64,000 bases of DNA from Halichoerus grypus (Eukaryota; Chordata; Mammalia; Carnivora; Phocidae), in the NCBI RefSeq assembly GCF_964656455.1, contig NC_135719.1:129995444-130059443 (forward strand), given 5' to 3'. Positions 1-10,387 of the stretch are shown piece after piece; position 1 is the first letter of the stretch, and the number at the start of each line of letters is the position of its first letter. The notes under the pieces were generated by a model. It had not been told where the DNA came from. It did not search any database and saw only the letters and a list, made by a program, of their open reading frames with translations. The position numbers and the translations under genes are program-made.

Positions 1-249
1 CCTCAAACACACTAGGCGCTCTCCTGCTGAAGGTTTACAATTGCTATTCCCTCTTCTGGACTACTCTCCCAGGTATCTGTATGGCCACTTCCTTACTTCT
101 TCAAGTCTTGATAGAAATGGGATCTTCTCCATGAGGCCTACTCACACCATTCTTTAAAATTGTTGCTGCCCTTCTCTCTTTTTTACTTTCTTTTCTCCGT
201 AATATTTATCATGTGTTATAATGGAACGTTTACATATCTGTGTGTTGTA

Positions 250-332
250 AACTCCGTAATCACAGGGATCTTTATCTATCTCATTCACTGCTGTATGCTT
301 AGTACCAAGAACAATGCTCACTACTTAGTAGA
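250..332 (+). mobile_element. L2 LINE 3' end, left part
   Basis: The text runs like the L2 3' end: a 'ttcactgctgtatgct' stretch, then 'agtaccaagaacaatgctcac' and 'tagta'. It continues at 847 with 'caggtactcagtaaatatttatagaatgaat', the terminal L2 motif. An LTR at 333-846 splits the two parts. Recognition is by resemblance only. Confidence 0.6.
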
Positions 333-737
333 TGTGATGGCCAATTTTATGTCTCAACTTGGCTAAACCATGGTAACCAGATATTTGGTCAAATACTAGT
401 TCAGATGTCACTATGAAGGCATTTTTAGATGAGATTAATATTTAAATCAGTAGATTTTTGAGTAAAGTAGATGAGCCTTCATAAAGTGGGTAGGCCTCAT
501 TCAATCAGCTGAAGGCCATAAGAGAAAAAGAACTTGACCTCCCCCTAAGAAGAAAGAATTCTGCCTTCAGACTGGCATTCCAGCTGTAGTATCCACTCTT
601 CTCTGGATCGCCAGCCTGCTCTCCTACTTCACCGATTTTAGACTTGCCAGAGCTCACAATCTTGTGAGCCAATTCCTTAAAATAAATCTATCTATGGATA
701 TAGATATTTATATACATCTCTGTATCATCTATCTATC

Positions 738-780
<43 letters not shown>

Positions 781-846
781 ATCTTTCAAGAGGAAGACTG
801 AGATAGGTTCTACCGATTCTCCTTTTCTGGGGAACTCTAATACAGC
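333..846 (+). mobile_element. solo LTR, ERVL MLT2-like
   Basis: It starts 'tgtgatggccaattttatgt' and ends 'ggggaactctaatacag', the usual ends of MLT2-type ERVL LTRs. Internal landmarks include 'atttaaatcagtaga' and 'gtgggtaggcctcattcaatc'. No internal proviral sequence adjoins it, so it is a solo LTR inserted in an L2 fragment. Its 3' part has been enlarged by a TATC microsatellite (724-784). Old and non-functional. Confidence 0.75.
724..784 (+). repeat. (TATC)n microsatellite
   Basis: An ATCT/TATC tetranucleotide run with a few interruptions lies inside the LTR. It probably grew from the short 'ataaatctatctatgg' seed just upstream and is likely length-polymorphic. Confidence 0.95.
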
Positions 847-905
847 AGGTACTCAGTAAATATTTATAGAATGAATACATGACTTATCATTAGTCATTTA
901 CAGCT
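847..905 (+). mobile_element. L2 LINE 3' end, right part
   Basis: This is the continuation of the L2 copy interrupted at 333: 'caggtactcagtaaat' followed by 'atttatagaatgaatac', matching the L2 terminus where the (ATGAATGA) tail begins. Confidence 0.6.
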
Positions 906-1019
906 TAGACTCTAAGCTCCTAGAAGGGGGTATAACTTACATACCCTTCTATTTGTTTGGTGCCTAACACCATTTTTCTTTCATTCATTCATTCATTCAT
1001 TCATTCAACATATATTTGT

Positions 1020-1226
1020 GGGGTTTTTTTTAAGATTTTATTTATTTATTTGTGAGAGAGAGAGAGAGAGAGAGAGTAAGAGTACAAGCAGGGGGCAGCG
1101 GCAGGCAGAGGGAGAAGCAGGCTCCCCGCTGAGCAAGGAGCCCGATGTGGGACTTGATCCCAGGACCTTGAGATCATGACCTGAGCCAAAGGCAGCCGCT
1201 TAACTCACTGAGCCACCCAGGCATCC
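1020..1226 (-). mobile_element. Can-SINE (tRNA-derived)
   Basis: On the minus strand it reads from a 'gggatgcctgggtggctcag' head through a CT-rich stretch to an AAATAAAATCTTAAAA tail. It is flanked by a perfect 14-bp TSD 'caacatatatttgt' at 1006-1019 and 1227-1240. The head carries the tRNA-like Pol III A box and a weaker B box, as is usual for this family. Confidence 0.97.
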
Positions 1227-1240
1227 CAACATATATTTGT

Positions 1241-1470
1241 TGATTACTGATCTAGTACCAGGCATTAAGCCCACACCACATACATGTCTTTTACTTCCCT
1301 ACCTCTGCCTTTATCCTCCCCCCAACCCCGTTCACTTATTTAATTCTACCTATCCTTCAAAATCCAGTTCAAATACAACATCTTCTATGAATAGGAAGCC
1401 ATTCATCTATTCAGCAAACATTAATTAAATGTCTACTATGTACCAAGTACTGGGTTATGTTTGTTGAATA
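1241..1470 (-). mobile_element. L2-like fragment (weak)
   Basis: The stretch 'ttcagcaaacattaattaaatgtctactatgtaccaagtactggg' (about 1410-1455) resembles the L2 3' end in antisense, and 'tgattactgatctagtaccaggcatt' beside the SINE is similar. The match is short and degraded. Confidence 0.4.
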
Positions 1471-3285
1471 AACATATGAGCTTCTAAATAGAAAGTGTTA
1501 CATAAAGAGAAAGCAGGCATGATTTTTAAAAACGTACTTATTAAAGCTGAACTTGTTAGAGATTCTATACATTAATAGCATCGCAAACAGCAAAAATACA
1601 TAGATCATTTGATTGGAATCACTTGAGTCATGTGAGATGTAGTCCCCAGTCAGCCAAAGGACCACAGCACTGGAGCATTTAGTACAGGAAAGTATCACAT
1701 TCACATGAAATCAGAAGGTCAAGCAAATGCGGGAGGTAAGAAGTGGACACGTTCAAATAGGAGTACAGCAGGTTGGGGTAATAAAGAAGGGAAATGGTAA
1801 AGGGTTTTCAAAGGAACATCATTTTTGCACCTTATCCGTATTTTTCCATCCATCCAAGGTGATTAGTCCAGGTTTAGCATCAGCACTAGCAAGCTAAAGC
1901 TTTATGTATGAGGTAAAACCCATCTTCTTGGCTCCCGCCTTGCACTGAAATGATATATGAGGATAACAAAGATTGACAGCTTGGAAAGGTCACTTGTCCA
2001 GTCAGCCCAGCACACCTCATCTTGCCTCCATGTCATAATAAACTTCACTTGCAGACCCTGCCTGAAAGCACATCCATATGCCTTGGGTGCTCCAGGAATG
2101 GAAAGGTCATGTTGGACCTGAATGCTTCTCAGTCACGTGTGGGTGCTCCTGGTCTCCCCTGACTTGCATGTATTTGTATTTAAAGCCACAAGCAGGTAAG
2201 TTTCCATCTCTTGTTCAGCCTGTCAGCCTAGGTCTGAATCATAAATTATATATTTTTTTCATTTTACAGTCAGAAAAATCTCCTCTTCAATGATAATAAA
2301 ATCAGTGGACCAGTTTCTGCCCTTCGTTACTTATGTACAAATCCTGCTGAAGTCAGCAAAACTTAAGGGCATGGAACTTTGGGCAGAATGTATTCCAACT
2401 TTTTTTTTTTTTCCTTGCTGGATTTTTATTACCTGACATCTTTCTGATTCTTCTGGATTGCACAATAAGGGAAGGGTGGCCCAGTTCGGGTAAAATAAAA
2501 AATGACCCAAACCACTGACCTAAATCCTGTCTTTGAAATTTAAAATTACATTTACTAGGAAGGAAAATAGTTTTTGAGTGTGGGTGGTTTTCTTTTTCAA
2601 AACCCATTTTCAAATGTTGACCTCCTGAATGTTATCATACCAGTTTGGATTGGAAAACAGAAGGGTAGGTAAACATTTTTTTAAGCTTGGTGGGGGGAGG
2701 TCATCCTTTCTGAATTCATTATCTGCAAAGAAGCAGGAAATACCAAGAACTTTTTTTTTTTTTCCAAAAGATTTCCTGGTCACATTGCCAGATTTGACTC
2801 CAAAAGTAAATTGTCCAATTTTGTGAAATATTGAGACTTTTTGTCTTCCCTTCTTTCAAAGGTGAACTTAGGTAGTGAAGAAACAAAGGCAGGAAAGCTT
2901 TGCTTGGGGAAAGAGATAAGGGATGAAGGTGATGAATCCTCCTTTGCACAAATAAAGGGGCCACATGCATATTTGCCACATAGATGACAGCCCTCGTGAT
3001 TCGATGTAATGACTCAAAGACTACCCCACTATAAACCTTGCAGCTTTTCCCTTGAGATGCTTACTGATGTCAGTCTTTTACAATAAGATGTCATCTCTAG
3101 AAGCACTCTGTAAAATATCCGGGATATAGGATTCTAACACATTATAGCCATATACTCAATTATTTACCAGTTCTCTGAGATTAGAGCCCTGACCTAATGG
3201 AACATGACACAGGCAAATTTTGATAAGAAAGGAGAAGGATAGATGTGATAATGGAGGAAGGAAAGATTTGGAGCAAGCCCTCTGT
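1471..3285. other. unassigned intergenic sequence
   Basis: I recognise no gene or repeat here. Two poly-T tracts stand out (near 2400 and 2750). Open frames on both strands are under 90 codons, have no recognisable domain and overlap each other on opposite strands, as expected by chance. Confidence 0.6.
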
Positions 3286-3289
3286 ACAT

Positions 3290-3424
3290 TACATTAACAC
3301 TGTCCCACTGTGTTGTCATTCTTTGTATATATAACTAGTCCCTGACCTAAACTGATCTCCTTAAAATTGGGGTCTCTGGCTCATTTATTTTTGTTTCACT
3401 AGTACCTGGCATCGGGCCTGATAA
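3290..3424 (+). mobile_element. L2 LINE 3' end, left part
   Basis: It resembles the L2 3' segment that reads '...cagggactgtgtc...tttgtatcccc...cctggcac': here 'tctctggctcattta' and 'ctagtacctggcatcgggcctg'. It resumes at 3672 with the terminal 'tttgttgaatgaatgaatga', so a MIR inserted into it. Confidence 0.6.
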
Positions 3425-3668
3425 CATGGAGGCAGTTTAACACAGTGCTTTGATTTTACAGTCTTGGCTTTGAGTTCAGATTTTGCCAATTACAAGTTAT
3501 ATGACTTTGGATAAGATATTGCACCTCATTAAGCCTAATCTGTAAAACGGGTATAGTAATTCCTTCCTCCCAATATTCTTTTGAGGACAAAGTAGGATAT
3601 ACTTTTAAGTGCTTTTCACAATGCTTGGCACAGAGTTTGCACTTAATAAAAACCATAATTATTACTAT
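3425..3668 (+). mobile_element. MIR SINE
   Basis: Nearly complete MIR. Landmarks in order are 'cttggctttgagttcagatt', 'tgactttggataag', 'aagcctaatctgtaaaacgg', 'gaggacaaagtaggatat' and 'tgcttggcacagagtttgcac'. This matches the MIR body from tRNA-like head to tail. Confidence 0.85.
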
Positions 3669-3671
3669 ACA

Positions 3672-3705
3672 TTCGAAAAGTTTGTTGAATGAATGAATGA
3701 CTCAA
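3672..3705 (+). mobile_element. L2 LINE 3' end, right part
   Basis: 'gtttgttgaatgaatgaatg' is the canonical L2 terminal repeat and completes the copy begun at 3290. Confidence 0.6.
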
Positions 3706-4127
3706 TCAATGGGTCAACCCCAAATTAAGAATTAACAAGGGAACAGCGGGAGCATGTGAGAGCTTTGTCATAGTGCGACAAAGTAGGCATGAAGCAATTA
3801 AGCTCAATCTTTGTTCTCAGCACATTTTCAAAAACTCATCACATTTGGTGGGACACTTGAATAGAATAAAAGTCCCCGAGTAGCACTAAAATAGCAATAA
3901 TTTAGAATACCAATGTTTCACAATGTCAATACCATGCGCTGGTAATCTTTCAGCCCTGGGTAGCTATTTAAGTAAACTATGTATGTGCTCTTTTAAATTC
4001 TTGTAGAGCAAAGTCACCACATGTTCTAGGAAACATGTACTCTTTCTTTCCTGCTGACATGATGTTTATGGGGCCACTGACCTCATTCCAGTCATGTTAT
4101 GCCTCATGCTACATCCTAAAAAGTAAC
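3706..4127. other. unassigned intergenic sequence
   Basis: Unique-looking, AT-rich sequence. I see no repeat signature, splice-flanked open frame or RNA gene. Confidence 0.6.
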
Positions 4128-4390
4128 ATTGTGGAGAGCTTACTATGCACTCAGCACACTTCTAAGTACTTTACATGAATCAATGTATTCAATTCTCACA
4201 ACTTCATGATGTTAAGTACTACCTATGTGGAAGTTACCAGAATCAACTTTATTTTACAGATGAGGAAACTGAGGCCCATGGAATCAAATAACTTGGCAAA
4301 GGTCACAGAGGTAGCAAGAGCTGCAGTGTATATTTGAAGCCAGACAGGTAGACTCCAGAGTTTTTAACCACGATGTCCAATGCCCCACCA
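4128..4390 (-). mobile_element. MIR SINE
   Basis: Antisense MIR: 'cttactatgcactcagcacac', 'tctaagtactttacatgaat', 'ttttacagatgaggaaactg', 'aaggtcacagaggtagcaag' and 'agactccagagtttttaacc' occur in the order expected for the reverse complement. Confidence 0.9.
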
Positions 4391-6049
4391 GACACACTAG
4401 CTCCAGTTGCCTAACGCGGGCACCATCAGACCAGTGTTTGTAAATTACATTGTAGCTACATAAATTTTCCACGTTGGTGGAAATACACCTGTATACCTGC
4501 GAAAGCTCTTTATACGTGGTATGAGATCTGCTGACAGAGGCACAGTGTCTTATGGGCAAATTCTGCTTAGATCACAAATATGCCAAGGGCCAACGTGCCA
4601 AGCTGAGGAAGTGAGGCGAAAATTGACCATGTTCTCAAACATGTAATTCTCAAAGGAAATGTGGCCCATCATGAGAACTCAGCAATAATCCCTGTTCCTA
4701 CTGGGATGTTACTGAAGGCCTCTTCAACCCACTTTCCAAATTTTCTGTCAATGGAGCAGATAGCAGCTGGGCAATTACAAGGCACAGCCCGAGCTCCTTA
4801 AAGCCTCCTAGCTCAACTTACAAATCATTAGCAATTACTCGCTCATAATAATCTTGCTTAAAAATAAACTTGAGCATGGCAATCACCAAAAGAAAGGACA
4901 ACAATTATTAAAGACAGTAACCAACATGGGGAACACAGAATCTCCTGTTCGGTGTGTGTCCTGGGCCCAGGCCTGTGCGCCTATGTACCATAGCTCTTGG
5001 CAATGCTGTCATACACCAAGTTACTGCCCTCAGAAACTTCACTCACACATATTGTTATATCCGTGCATGAGCTGATTAATAGAGCTCCCCACTTTGACTT
5101 GTTGCTCTTGGATTTATTGCATCTAGATACTAAGATTCAGCAATAGCATCCATTCTTAATTTTCTGTACAATAGCTGAATTCGGTAACTCTTGTCTAACT
5201 GAATATGTCAAACCATTGCAATTGTATGCTGTATTGCATCCAAATAAAATGTTAGTTCTGTCCTAGAACGGGCAGATCGGATTGCATATTTATTAAAATT
5301 TGGAAAACAGGCCAAGGACTTTGGGGAGCTCAACTTTGTTACCCTTGGGATCTTTACCATTGCGAGCTACCTTTCTCCTCAGCCGGAACAGTCATGGCCA
5401 GTAATGGAGAACTGGTAAACTCCTTTGAGAGTCTCAGTGGAAAAGTTCTTAAATAGTCCTTAGAATACTTTTAATTTTGCATATCACCTTGCATCTCTAG
5501 AGCTGTCCCTGCTGACTTATTCATCTTCTCTGTTGTCTCTATCTCAAAAGGGAGATAGCCCTTGAAAACAAGGAGCATTCCCACTTGGCAGATGGAGAAA
5601 ATGGGCATCTGATTGGTTGTGCTCTACTCACATAATCAATATTCCAGAAAATCATGCAGCACAGATAGAATCCATGGGATGAAAGGAGTGCCAATTCAAA
5701 AGTAATCCTCACCCTTAGTCATCCTAACCCATTGAGGTTACCAAATAAATTGAGAAGAGTATTTCCAATTAAGATAAACACTGTAAAACTCTTAATGTTT
5801 GTCATTAAGCTTCAAATATCCTGCACCCAAGGAGTGGTAACTAATCAAGAGGAATGTCCGCAGTCTGCTGCCCCTGTTCCGCTGTATGCCCATAACAGGA
5901 GCCAGCTAGGTAATTGGCATTGGGTAAATAAAGCTAGGGTAGGATAACATTAAATCCAAGTTACCATCATATCTTACCTTAACAACTGTAATACTTCTCT
6001 ACCACCATTCTTGCCCACTTCAACCCTTTCTCTTCACATAGACTAGGGT
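4391..6049. other. unassigned, possibly conserved non-coding DNA
   Basis: I recognise no repeat. The block at about 4740-4925 has complex, non-repetitive sequence with clustered homeodomain-type cores (the octamer gcaattac at 4771-4778 and 4831-4838, plus caattatta near 4902). Open frames are short and none is recognisable. Confidence 0.5.
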
Positions 6050-6464
6050 TGTTTTTACAAATACTGTATCAAGTCCTACCCTGGACCTACCTAAAACTTT
6101 CGGTGGCTTCCCATTGCACAAAGATAAACGTTCAAATTCCTTAGTATGGTGGACAAGGTGCTTTATAAGCTGGCTGCTGCCTACCTCTGCAACCTCATCT
6201 TAAACCCTTTTCCCCTCATCTCCTTCATTATCTCATCAATACTCACCTCCTTTAACTCCCAACCCACAGCATGTACTTTTCCCTCTTCGTGTAGCACACC
6301 ACTCCCCACCTGCTCCCCCTCCCAGATGACTGCCCTCCCTCTGACTCTTCTCATGATGGCATCTTATTTTTCAGGTTTGCACTTTATTGTCCCTCCTGAG
6401 ACAGACCTTTCTTTATTAACCTAGATAGATCTCCTCCACTCTTCCCTATCACAACACCCTGTTC
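6050..6464 (+). mobile_element. L2 LINE 3' region
   Basis: It follows the L2 coding-end text: 'ggtggcttcccattgcacaaagataaa', 'aaggtgctttataagctggc', 'gcctacctctgcaacctcatctt' and 'gtttgcactttattg'. It is followed directly by a second L2 fragment in the opposite orientation. Confidence 0.75.
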
Positions 6465-7040
6465 ATTTTTTCATTCACCTAACAAATTTATTTGTGTACT
6501 TAGTACGTGTCAATAACTGTTTTAAGTGCTGTGGATACAACAGTGAACAAAGCACACCAAAAAATGCATGCATTCACGAAGGTAATATTTCAGTCAGAAA
6601 AGCATACAGTGAGCAAAATAAGTAAGTGAATGAGTATCAAAAATATTTAGATACTGGAGCTAGGGAATGTTTTCCTTAGAGGGTAACATGTGAGAAGAGA
6701 GCCGGTGGGGAGGGGCAAGCCTCCTTGTGACTACTCAAGGAGAAAGTGTTCCAGGCAAAGGGAGTATCGAGTACAAAGGCCCTGAGGCAGGAAAGTGCCT
6801 GGAATGTTCGAGGAAGGCAAGGAGCTGCAGCGGCTGAAGGGGACTAAAGTGGAAGACAGTTGTAAGAGACGACACTAGAGAAGTAATAGGAGGGTCAGAT
6901 AGAGCAGGACCTTGGACATCGTAGCAGGTCCCTTGGCTTTTACTCTGACTGAAATGGGAAGCCCTTGGAAGTTTTTGAGTGAAGGGTGATATGATCTGCC
7001 TTGCATTATAACAGGATCATCCCAGTTGCTCCCTGGGGGA
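6465..7040 (-). mobile_element. L2 LINE 3' region
   Basis: Antisense L2: 'ttcattcacctaacaaattta' (terminus), 'gtggatacaacagtgaacaa', 'gtgttccaggcaaagggag', 'acaaaggccctgaggcagga', 'gggaagcccttggaag' and 'gtgatatgatctgcc'. The same text occurs in the sense direction in the neighbouring fragment, so two L2 3' ends converge here. Confidence 0.75.
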
Positions 7041-7060
7041 ATAATTTGAAGGACTTATGC

Positions 7061-7410
7061 AATGAATGTTTGTGTCTTGTGTCCCCTCAAAATTCATATG
7101 TTGAAGCCCTAAAACCCAATCTGTACTTGGAGATAGGGTCTGTGAGGAGGTGATCAAAGTTGAATGAGGTCATAAGGGTGAGTCCCTAATCTGATAAAGC
7201 TGGTACCCTTATAAAAAGAGGAAGAGACACCAGAGCTTTCTCTCTTTGCATGCAGGCACCAAGGAAAGGCCATGTGAACACACAGTGAAAAGGAGGCCAG
7301 AACTGGACCAGGCTGCACCTTGACTTCAGACTTCCAGCCTCTAAAAGTATAAGCAAATAGATTATTGTTTAAGCCACCCGGTCTATAATATTTTATTACT
7401 GCAGCTAGAG
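7061..7410 (+). mobile_element. solo LTR, ERVL-MaLR (MST/MLT1 type)
   Basis: Landmarks are 'aaaattcatatgttgaagccc', 'gatgaggtcataagg'-like text, 'acccttataaaaagagg', 'ggccatgtgaacacac', 'gacttcagacttccagcctc' and 'gtttaagccacccggtct'. No internal region is present. Confidence 0.85.
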
Positions 7411-7589
7411 TTGCAGTAATTTTTATTATTTATTCTAACCAAAGAGAGCAAGAATGGAAGACTTTGTTTTCTTCCTAGCATTTAAGAGAATTTGTAATTA
7501 AAAAAATCTGCTAATGTGTATTTGTTTCAAATCTTCACTCAACGGTCAACTTCAAGAGGCTCGGCTCTGGGTCTCTCTCATTCACCACT

Positions 7590-7670
7590 CTACCCTCATG
7601 TCCCAGTACTGCACCTTGCAAGTCACGCATGCAGGATAAATATTTGCTGAATGAGTGATTTGATGAACTT
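7590..7670 (+). mobile_element. L2 LINE terminal fragment
   Basis: It ends 'ataaatatttgctgaatgagtgatttgatgaa', typical of the L2 3' terminus, and is short and diverged. Confidence 0.5.
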
Positions 7671-8034
7671 AGGACTTCTCCTAAGAAGGTCCCATGCATT
7701 CAAGATATTTGCTTTTGAATTACAAATACAAACCCCAGCCACGGCTGGGGTGCAAAGATGAGCCCTAGTTGCTTACTTCAAGCTGTTAACAGATTTTTGT
7801 TTTTCTTATTCAGTATCATAGTATCATAATAAGAGTTCAAAATGCAAAAAAAAAAAAAAAAAAAAAAAAAGGATATGTTTTTTACCAGAGCCAGGTATCT
7901 TTAATTTCTGAAATGTTTTTTTACTGGACTACTTTGCAATCATCTGTTAGAACTCAGATGGCACCTACTCAAAATGTAACTTTTGTATATGATAGACTAC
8001 AGGTTTAAAATTTGGATCACTTTAAAGAACTCTT
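7671..8034. other. unassigned sequence with poly-A tract
   Basis: It holds an 18-nt perfect hairpin at 7733-7750 (ccccagcc-ac-ggctgggg) and an A26 tract at about 7845-7870. I see no TSD that would make the A tract the tail of a recognisable insertion. Confidence 0.5.
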
Positions 8035-8492
8035 TTATTAGTTTCTTAGGGCTGACACAACCAAGTATCACGAACTGGGTAGCTTAAATAACAGAAATTT
8101 ATTGTCCCATAGTTCTGGAGGTAGAAGTCCAAAATCAAGGTGTTAGCAAAGCTGGTTCCCTCTGAGTTCTGTGAGGGAGAATCTGTTTCATGCCTCTCCC
8201 CTAGCTCCTAGAGGTTTGCTGGCAACCCTTGTCATTCCTTGGCTTGTGAAAGCATCATCCTAACCTCTGCTTTCCTCTTCATGTGGCATTCTTCCTGTGT
8301 ATGCTTGTGTCCTAATTTCCCCTTCTTATATATGAGACAACCAGTCATGTTGGATTAGGAGCCTATCCCACTTCTGAATGACCCCATTTTAACAATTACA
8401 TCTGCAATGACACTCTTTCCAAATAAGGTCACATTCTGAGTGGAATGTGGGAGTCACATTCTGAATGCGGGAACACAATTCAGCTCATACCA
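8035..8492 (-). mobile_element. solo LTR, ERVL-MaLR MLT1
   Basis: Antisense MLT1: 'ttagtttcttagggctg', 'gggtagcttaaataacagaa', 'cagttctggagg'-like text, 'ccttggcttgtgaaagcatc', 'gtcatgttggattagg' and 'ccaaataaggtcacattc'. The ends abut a short 'actct' duplication at 8029-8033 and 8493-8497, consistent with a 5-bp retroviral TSD. Confidence 0.88.
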
Positions 8493-8627
8493 ACTCTTAA
8501 TAAATAAATAAATAAAAGTTCTTCTCAAAGACTGCTCCACCTTCCAGCCCTTAATAATTACTTGTCTTTGATCAGTGTGGGGTTCCAAAGTTGAAAAAAA
8601 AAGTGGAATTCTGCATTCTACAACTTT

Positions 8628-8818
8628 TTTTTTTTAAGATTTTATTTATTTATTTGAGAGAGAGAATGAGATAGAGAGAGCATGAAAGGGGGGATGGTCA
8701 GAGGGAGGAGCAGACTTCCTGCTGAGCAGGGAGCCCGATGTGGGACTCGATCCCGGGACTCCAGGATCATGACCTGAGCCGAAGGCAGTCGCTTAACCAA
8801 CTGAGCCACCCAGGCGCC
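8628..8818 (-). mobile_element. Can-SINE
   Basis: Minus-strand Can-SINE with head 'ggcgcctgggtggctcag' and a T-tract on the plus strand marking its poly-A tail. A near-perfect TSD 'ctgcat(t/c)ctacaacttt' lies at about 8611-8627 and 8819-8835. It faces away from the plus-strand SINE that starts 36 bp downstream. Confidence 0.97.
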
Positions 8819-8854
8819 CTGCATCCTACAACTTTTATAAGAAAAGCACCAAGG

Positions 8855-9055
8855 GGGTGCCTGGTTGGCTCAGTCCGTTAAGCATCTGCCTTCGGCTCAG
8901 GTCATGATCTCAGGGTCCTGGGATCCCGCCCCACGTTGGGCTCTCTGCTCAGCAGAGAGCCCGCTTCTCCCTTTCCCTCTGCCTGCTGTTCTGCCTGCTT
9001 GTGCTTGCTCTCTCTGTCAAATAAATAAATAAAATCTTAAAAAAAAAGAAAGAAA
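8855..9055 (+). mobile_element. Can-SINE
   Basis: Plus-strand Can-SINE: 'tgcctggttggctcag' head, 'tgccttcggctcaggtcatg', CT-rich middle, AAATAAATAAAATCTTAAAA tail ending in GAAA repeats. A perfect 14-bp TSD 'gaaaagcaccaagg' lies at 8841-8854 and 9056-9069. Confidence 0.97.
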
Positions 9056-9261
9056 GAAAAGCACCAAGGTATAGCAAAGAAAACACTTTAGCAGAAGTCA
9101 TAAAACCCTATTCCAGTCTCACATATCTGATAACATTTGATTCAACTAACCTTATTGAGGATATCAGTGAGATTCCTCATATATAAAAGGCAGGGTCAAC
9201 TTTCATCACTACCAATGTCTCAATCTGTCCCAAGAAGGAGGAAATAAATGTTGTTATTTGT

Positions 9262-9823
9262 GGTAAGCAAAATTCTAAAATGACCCCCTTAACCTGCACC
9301 TCCTGGCATTAGCCTTGTGATTGCTACCTCATGTGGCAAAAAGGATTTTGTGGTTGTAATTAAGATTATCAATCAGCTGACATAATCACAAGGAGATTAT
9401 CCATGTGGACCTACCCTAGTCACACGAGCCCTCTAAAAGCAGTTTTCTCCAACTGGTAGTGGGAAAGAAAGTCAGATTCAAAGTATGAGAGGGGTTCTTA
9501 TAAGTGAGGTTCTCCATTGCAAAGATGGGCTTTGGGGACAAGGACCCAAGAGTGGCCTCTAACAGCTGGGAGAAGTATTGGCCAACAGCCAGCGAGAAAG
9601 TAGGGGCCTCAGTCCTACCATCACAGGGCACTAAATTCTGCCAACTTGAATGAGCTTAGAAGCAGACTCTTGTCTGGAGGCTGCAGATTAACCAAATTTT
9701 TGAGACTCTAAGCAGAGAACTCAATCAAGTCCACCTGCACACTGACCTATAGAACTGCGAGCTACAAATGGGTGTTGTTTTAAGCCATTGACTTTGCAGC
9801 AATACGTTACACAGCAACAGAAA
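9262..9823 (+). mobile_element. LTR-like repeat (MLT1-related, uncertain)
   Basis: Text such as 'aaaattctaaaatgaccccc', 'gattgctacctcatgtggca', 'aatgagcttagaagcagactc' and the closing 'gttttaagccattgactttg...cagcaacagaaaac' resembles old MaLR-type LTRs. The subfamily is not clear to me. Short antisense open frames here are inside the repeat and are not genes. Confidence 0.6.
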
Positions 9824-10147
9824 ACAAATACATTACTACATTATAGCGAGAAAAGGAAGAGAGAAACCAGGAGGAAAGAGAAGAGAGAATGGAGTGGAGA
9901 AAGAAACCAAGTAAAAACTGAGTAGGATGGAGCACCATCAAAGAAAAGAAGCGAGGGAAGACAAAGAGGTAGAAAGAGATAAGATACATGAAGTTTGCCT
10001 TAATTATTTCTACTTAGAGTTAAAACAGGCTTATATTTCTTTAACTGTTCCCCTGTTTGCATGAGTGGTAACAGTGCATCTGACTCACACCACTTTGGAC
10101 AATGAAACTGAAATCATGACCCATATTATCTAGGAAACGATAATCTA
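9824..10147. other. purine-rich intergenic stretch
   Basis: 9840-9980 is strongly A/G-biased on the plus strand ('ggaagagagaaaccaggagg' and similar). It is low complexity with no other recognisable feature. Confidence 0.7.
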
Positions 10148-10167
10148 ATAAAAAAAATAGAAGGGAA

Positions 10168-10365
10168 GGGTGTCTGGGTGGCTCAGTCGTTAAGCGTCTG
10201 CCTTCGGCTCAGGTCATGATCCCAGGGTCCTGGGATTGAGTCCCACATCGGGCTCCCTGCTCAGCGGGAAGCCTGCTTCTCCCTCTCCTACTCCCCCTGC
10301 TTGTGTTCCTGCTCTCGCTATCTCTCTTTCTGTCAAATAAATAAAATCTTAAAAAAAAAAAATTT
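10168..10365 (+). mobile_element. Can-SINE
   Basis: Plus-strand copy close to the young consensus ('tgtctgggtggctcagtcgt', 'aagcgtctgccttcggctca', 'gggctccctgctcagcggga'). An imperfect A-rich TSD ending 'aaatagaagggaa' lies at 10148-10167 and 10366-10387. Confidence 0.96.
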
Positions 10366-10387
10366 ATAAAAAAAAAATAGAAGGGAA

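Noticed and set aside
724..784. Regular spacing suggesting a CRISPR-like array
   Set aside because: Simple TATC microsatellite with no spacers, in a eukaryotic genome.
7845..7870. Poly-A tail of a processed pseudogene
   Set aside because: No matching TSD and no recognisable transcript sequence upstream.
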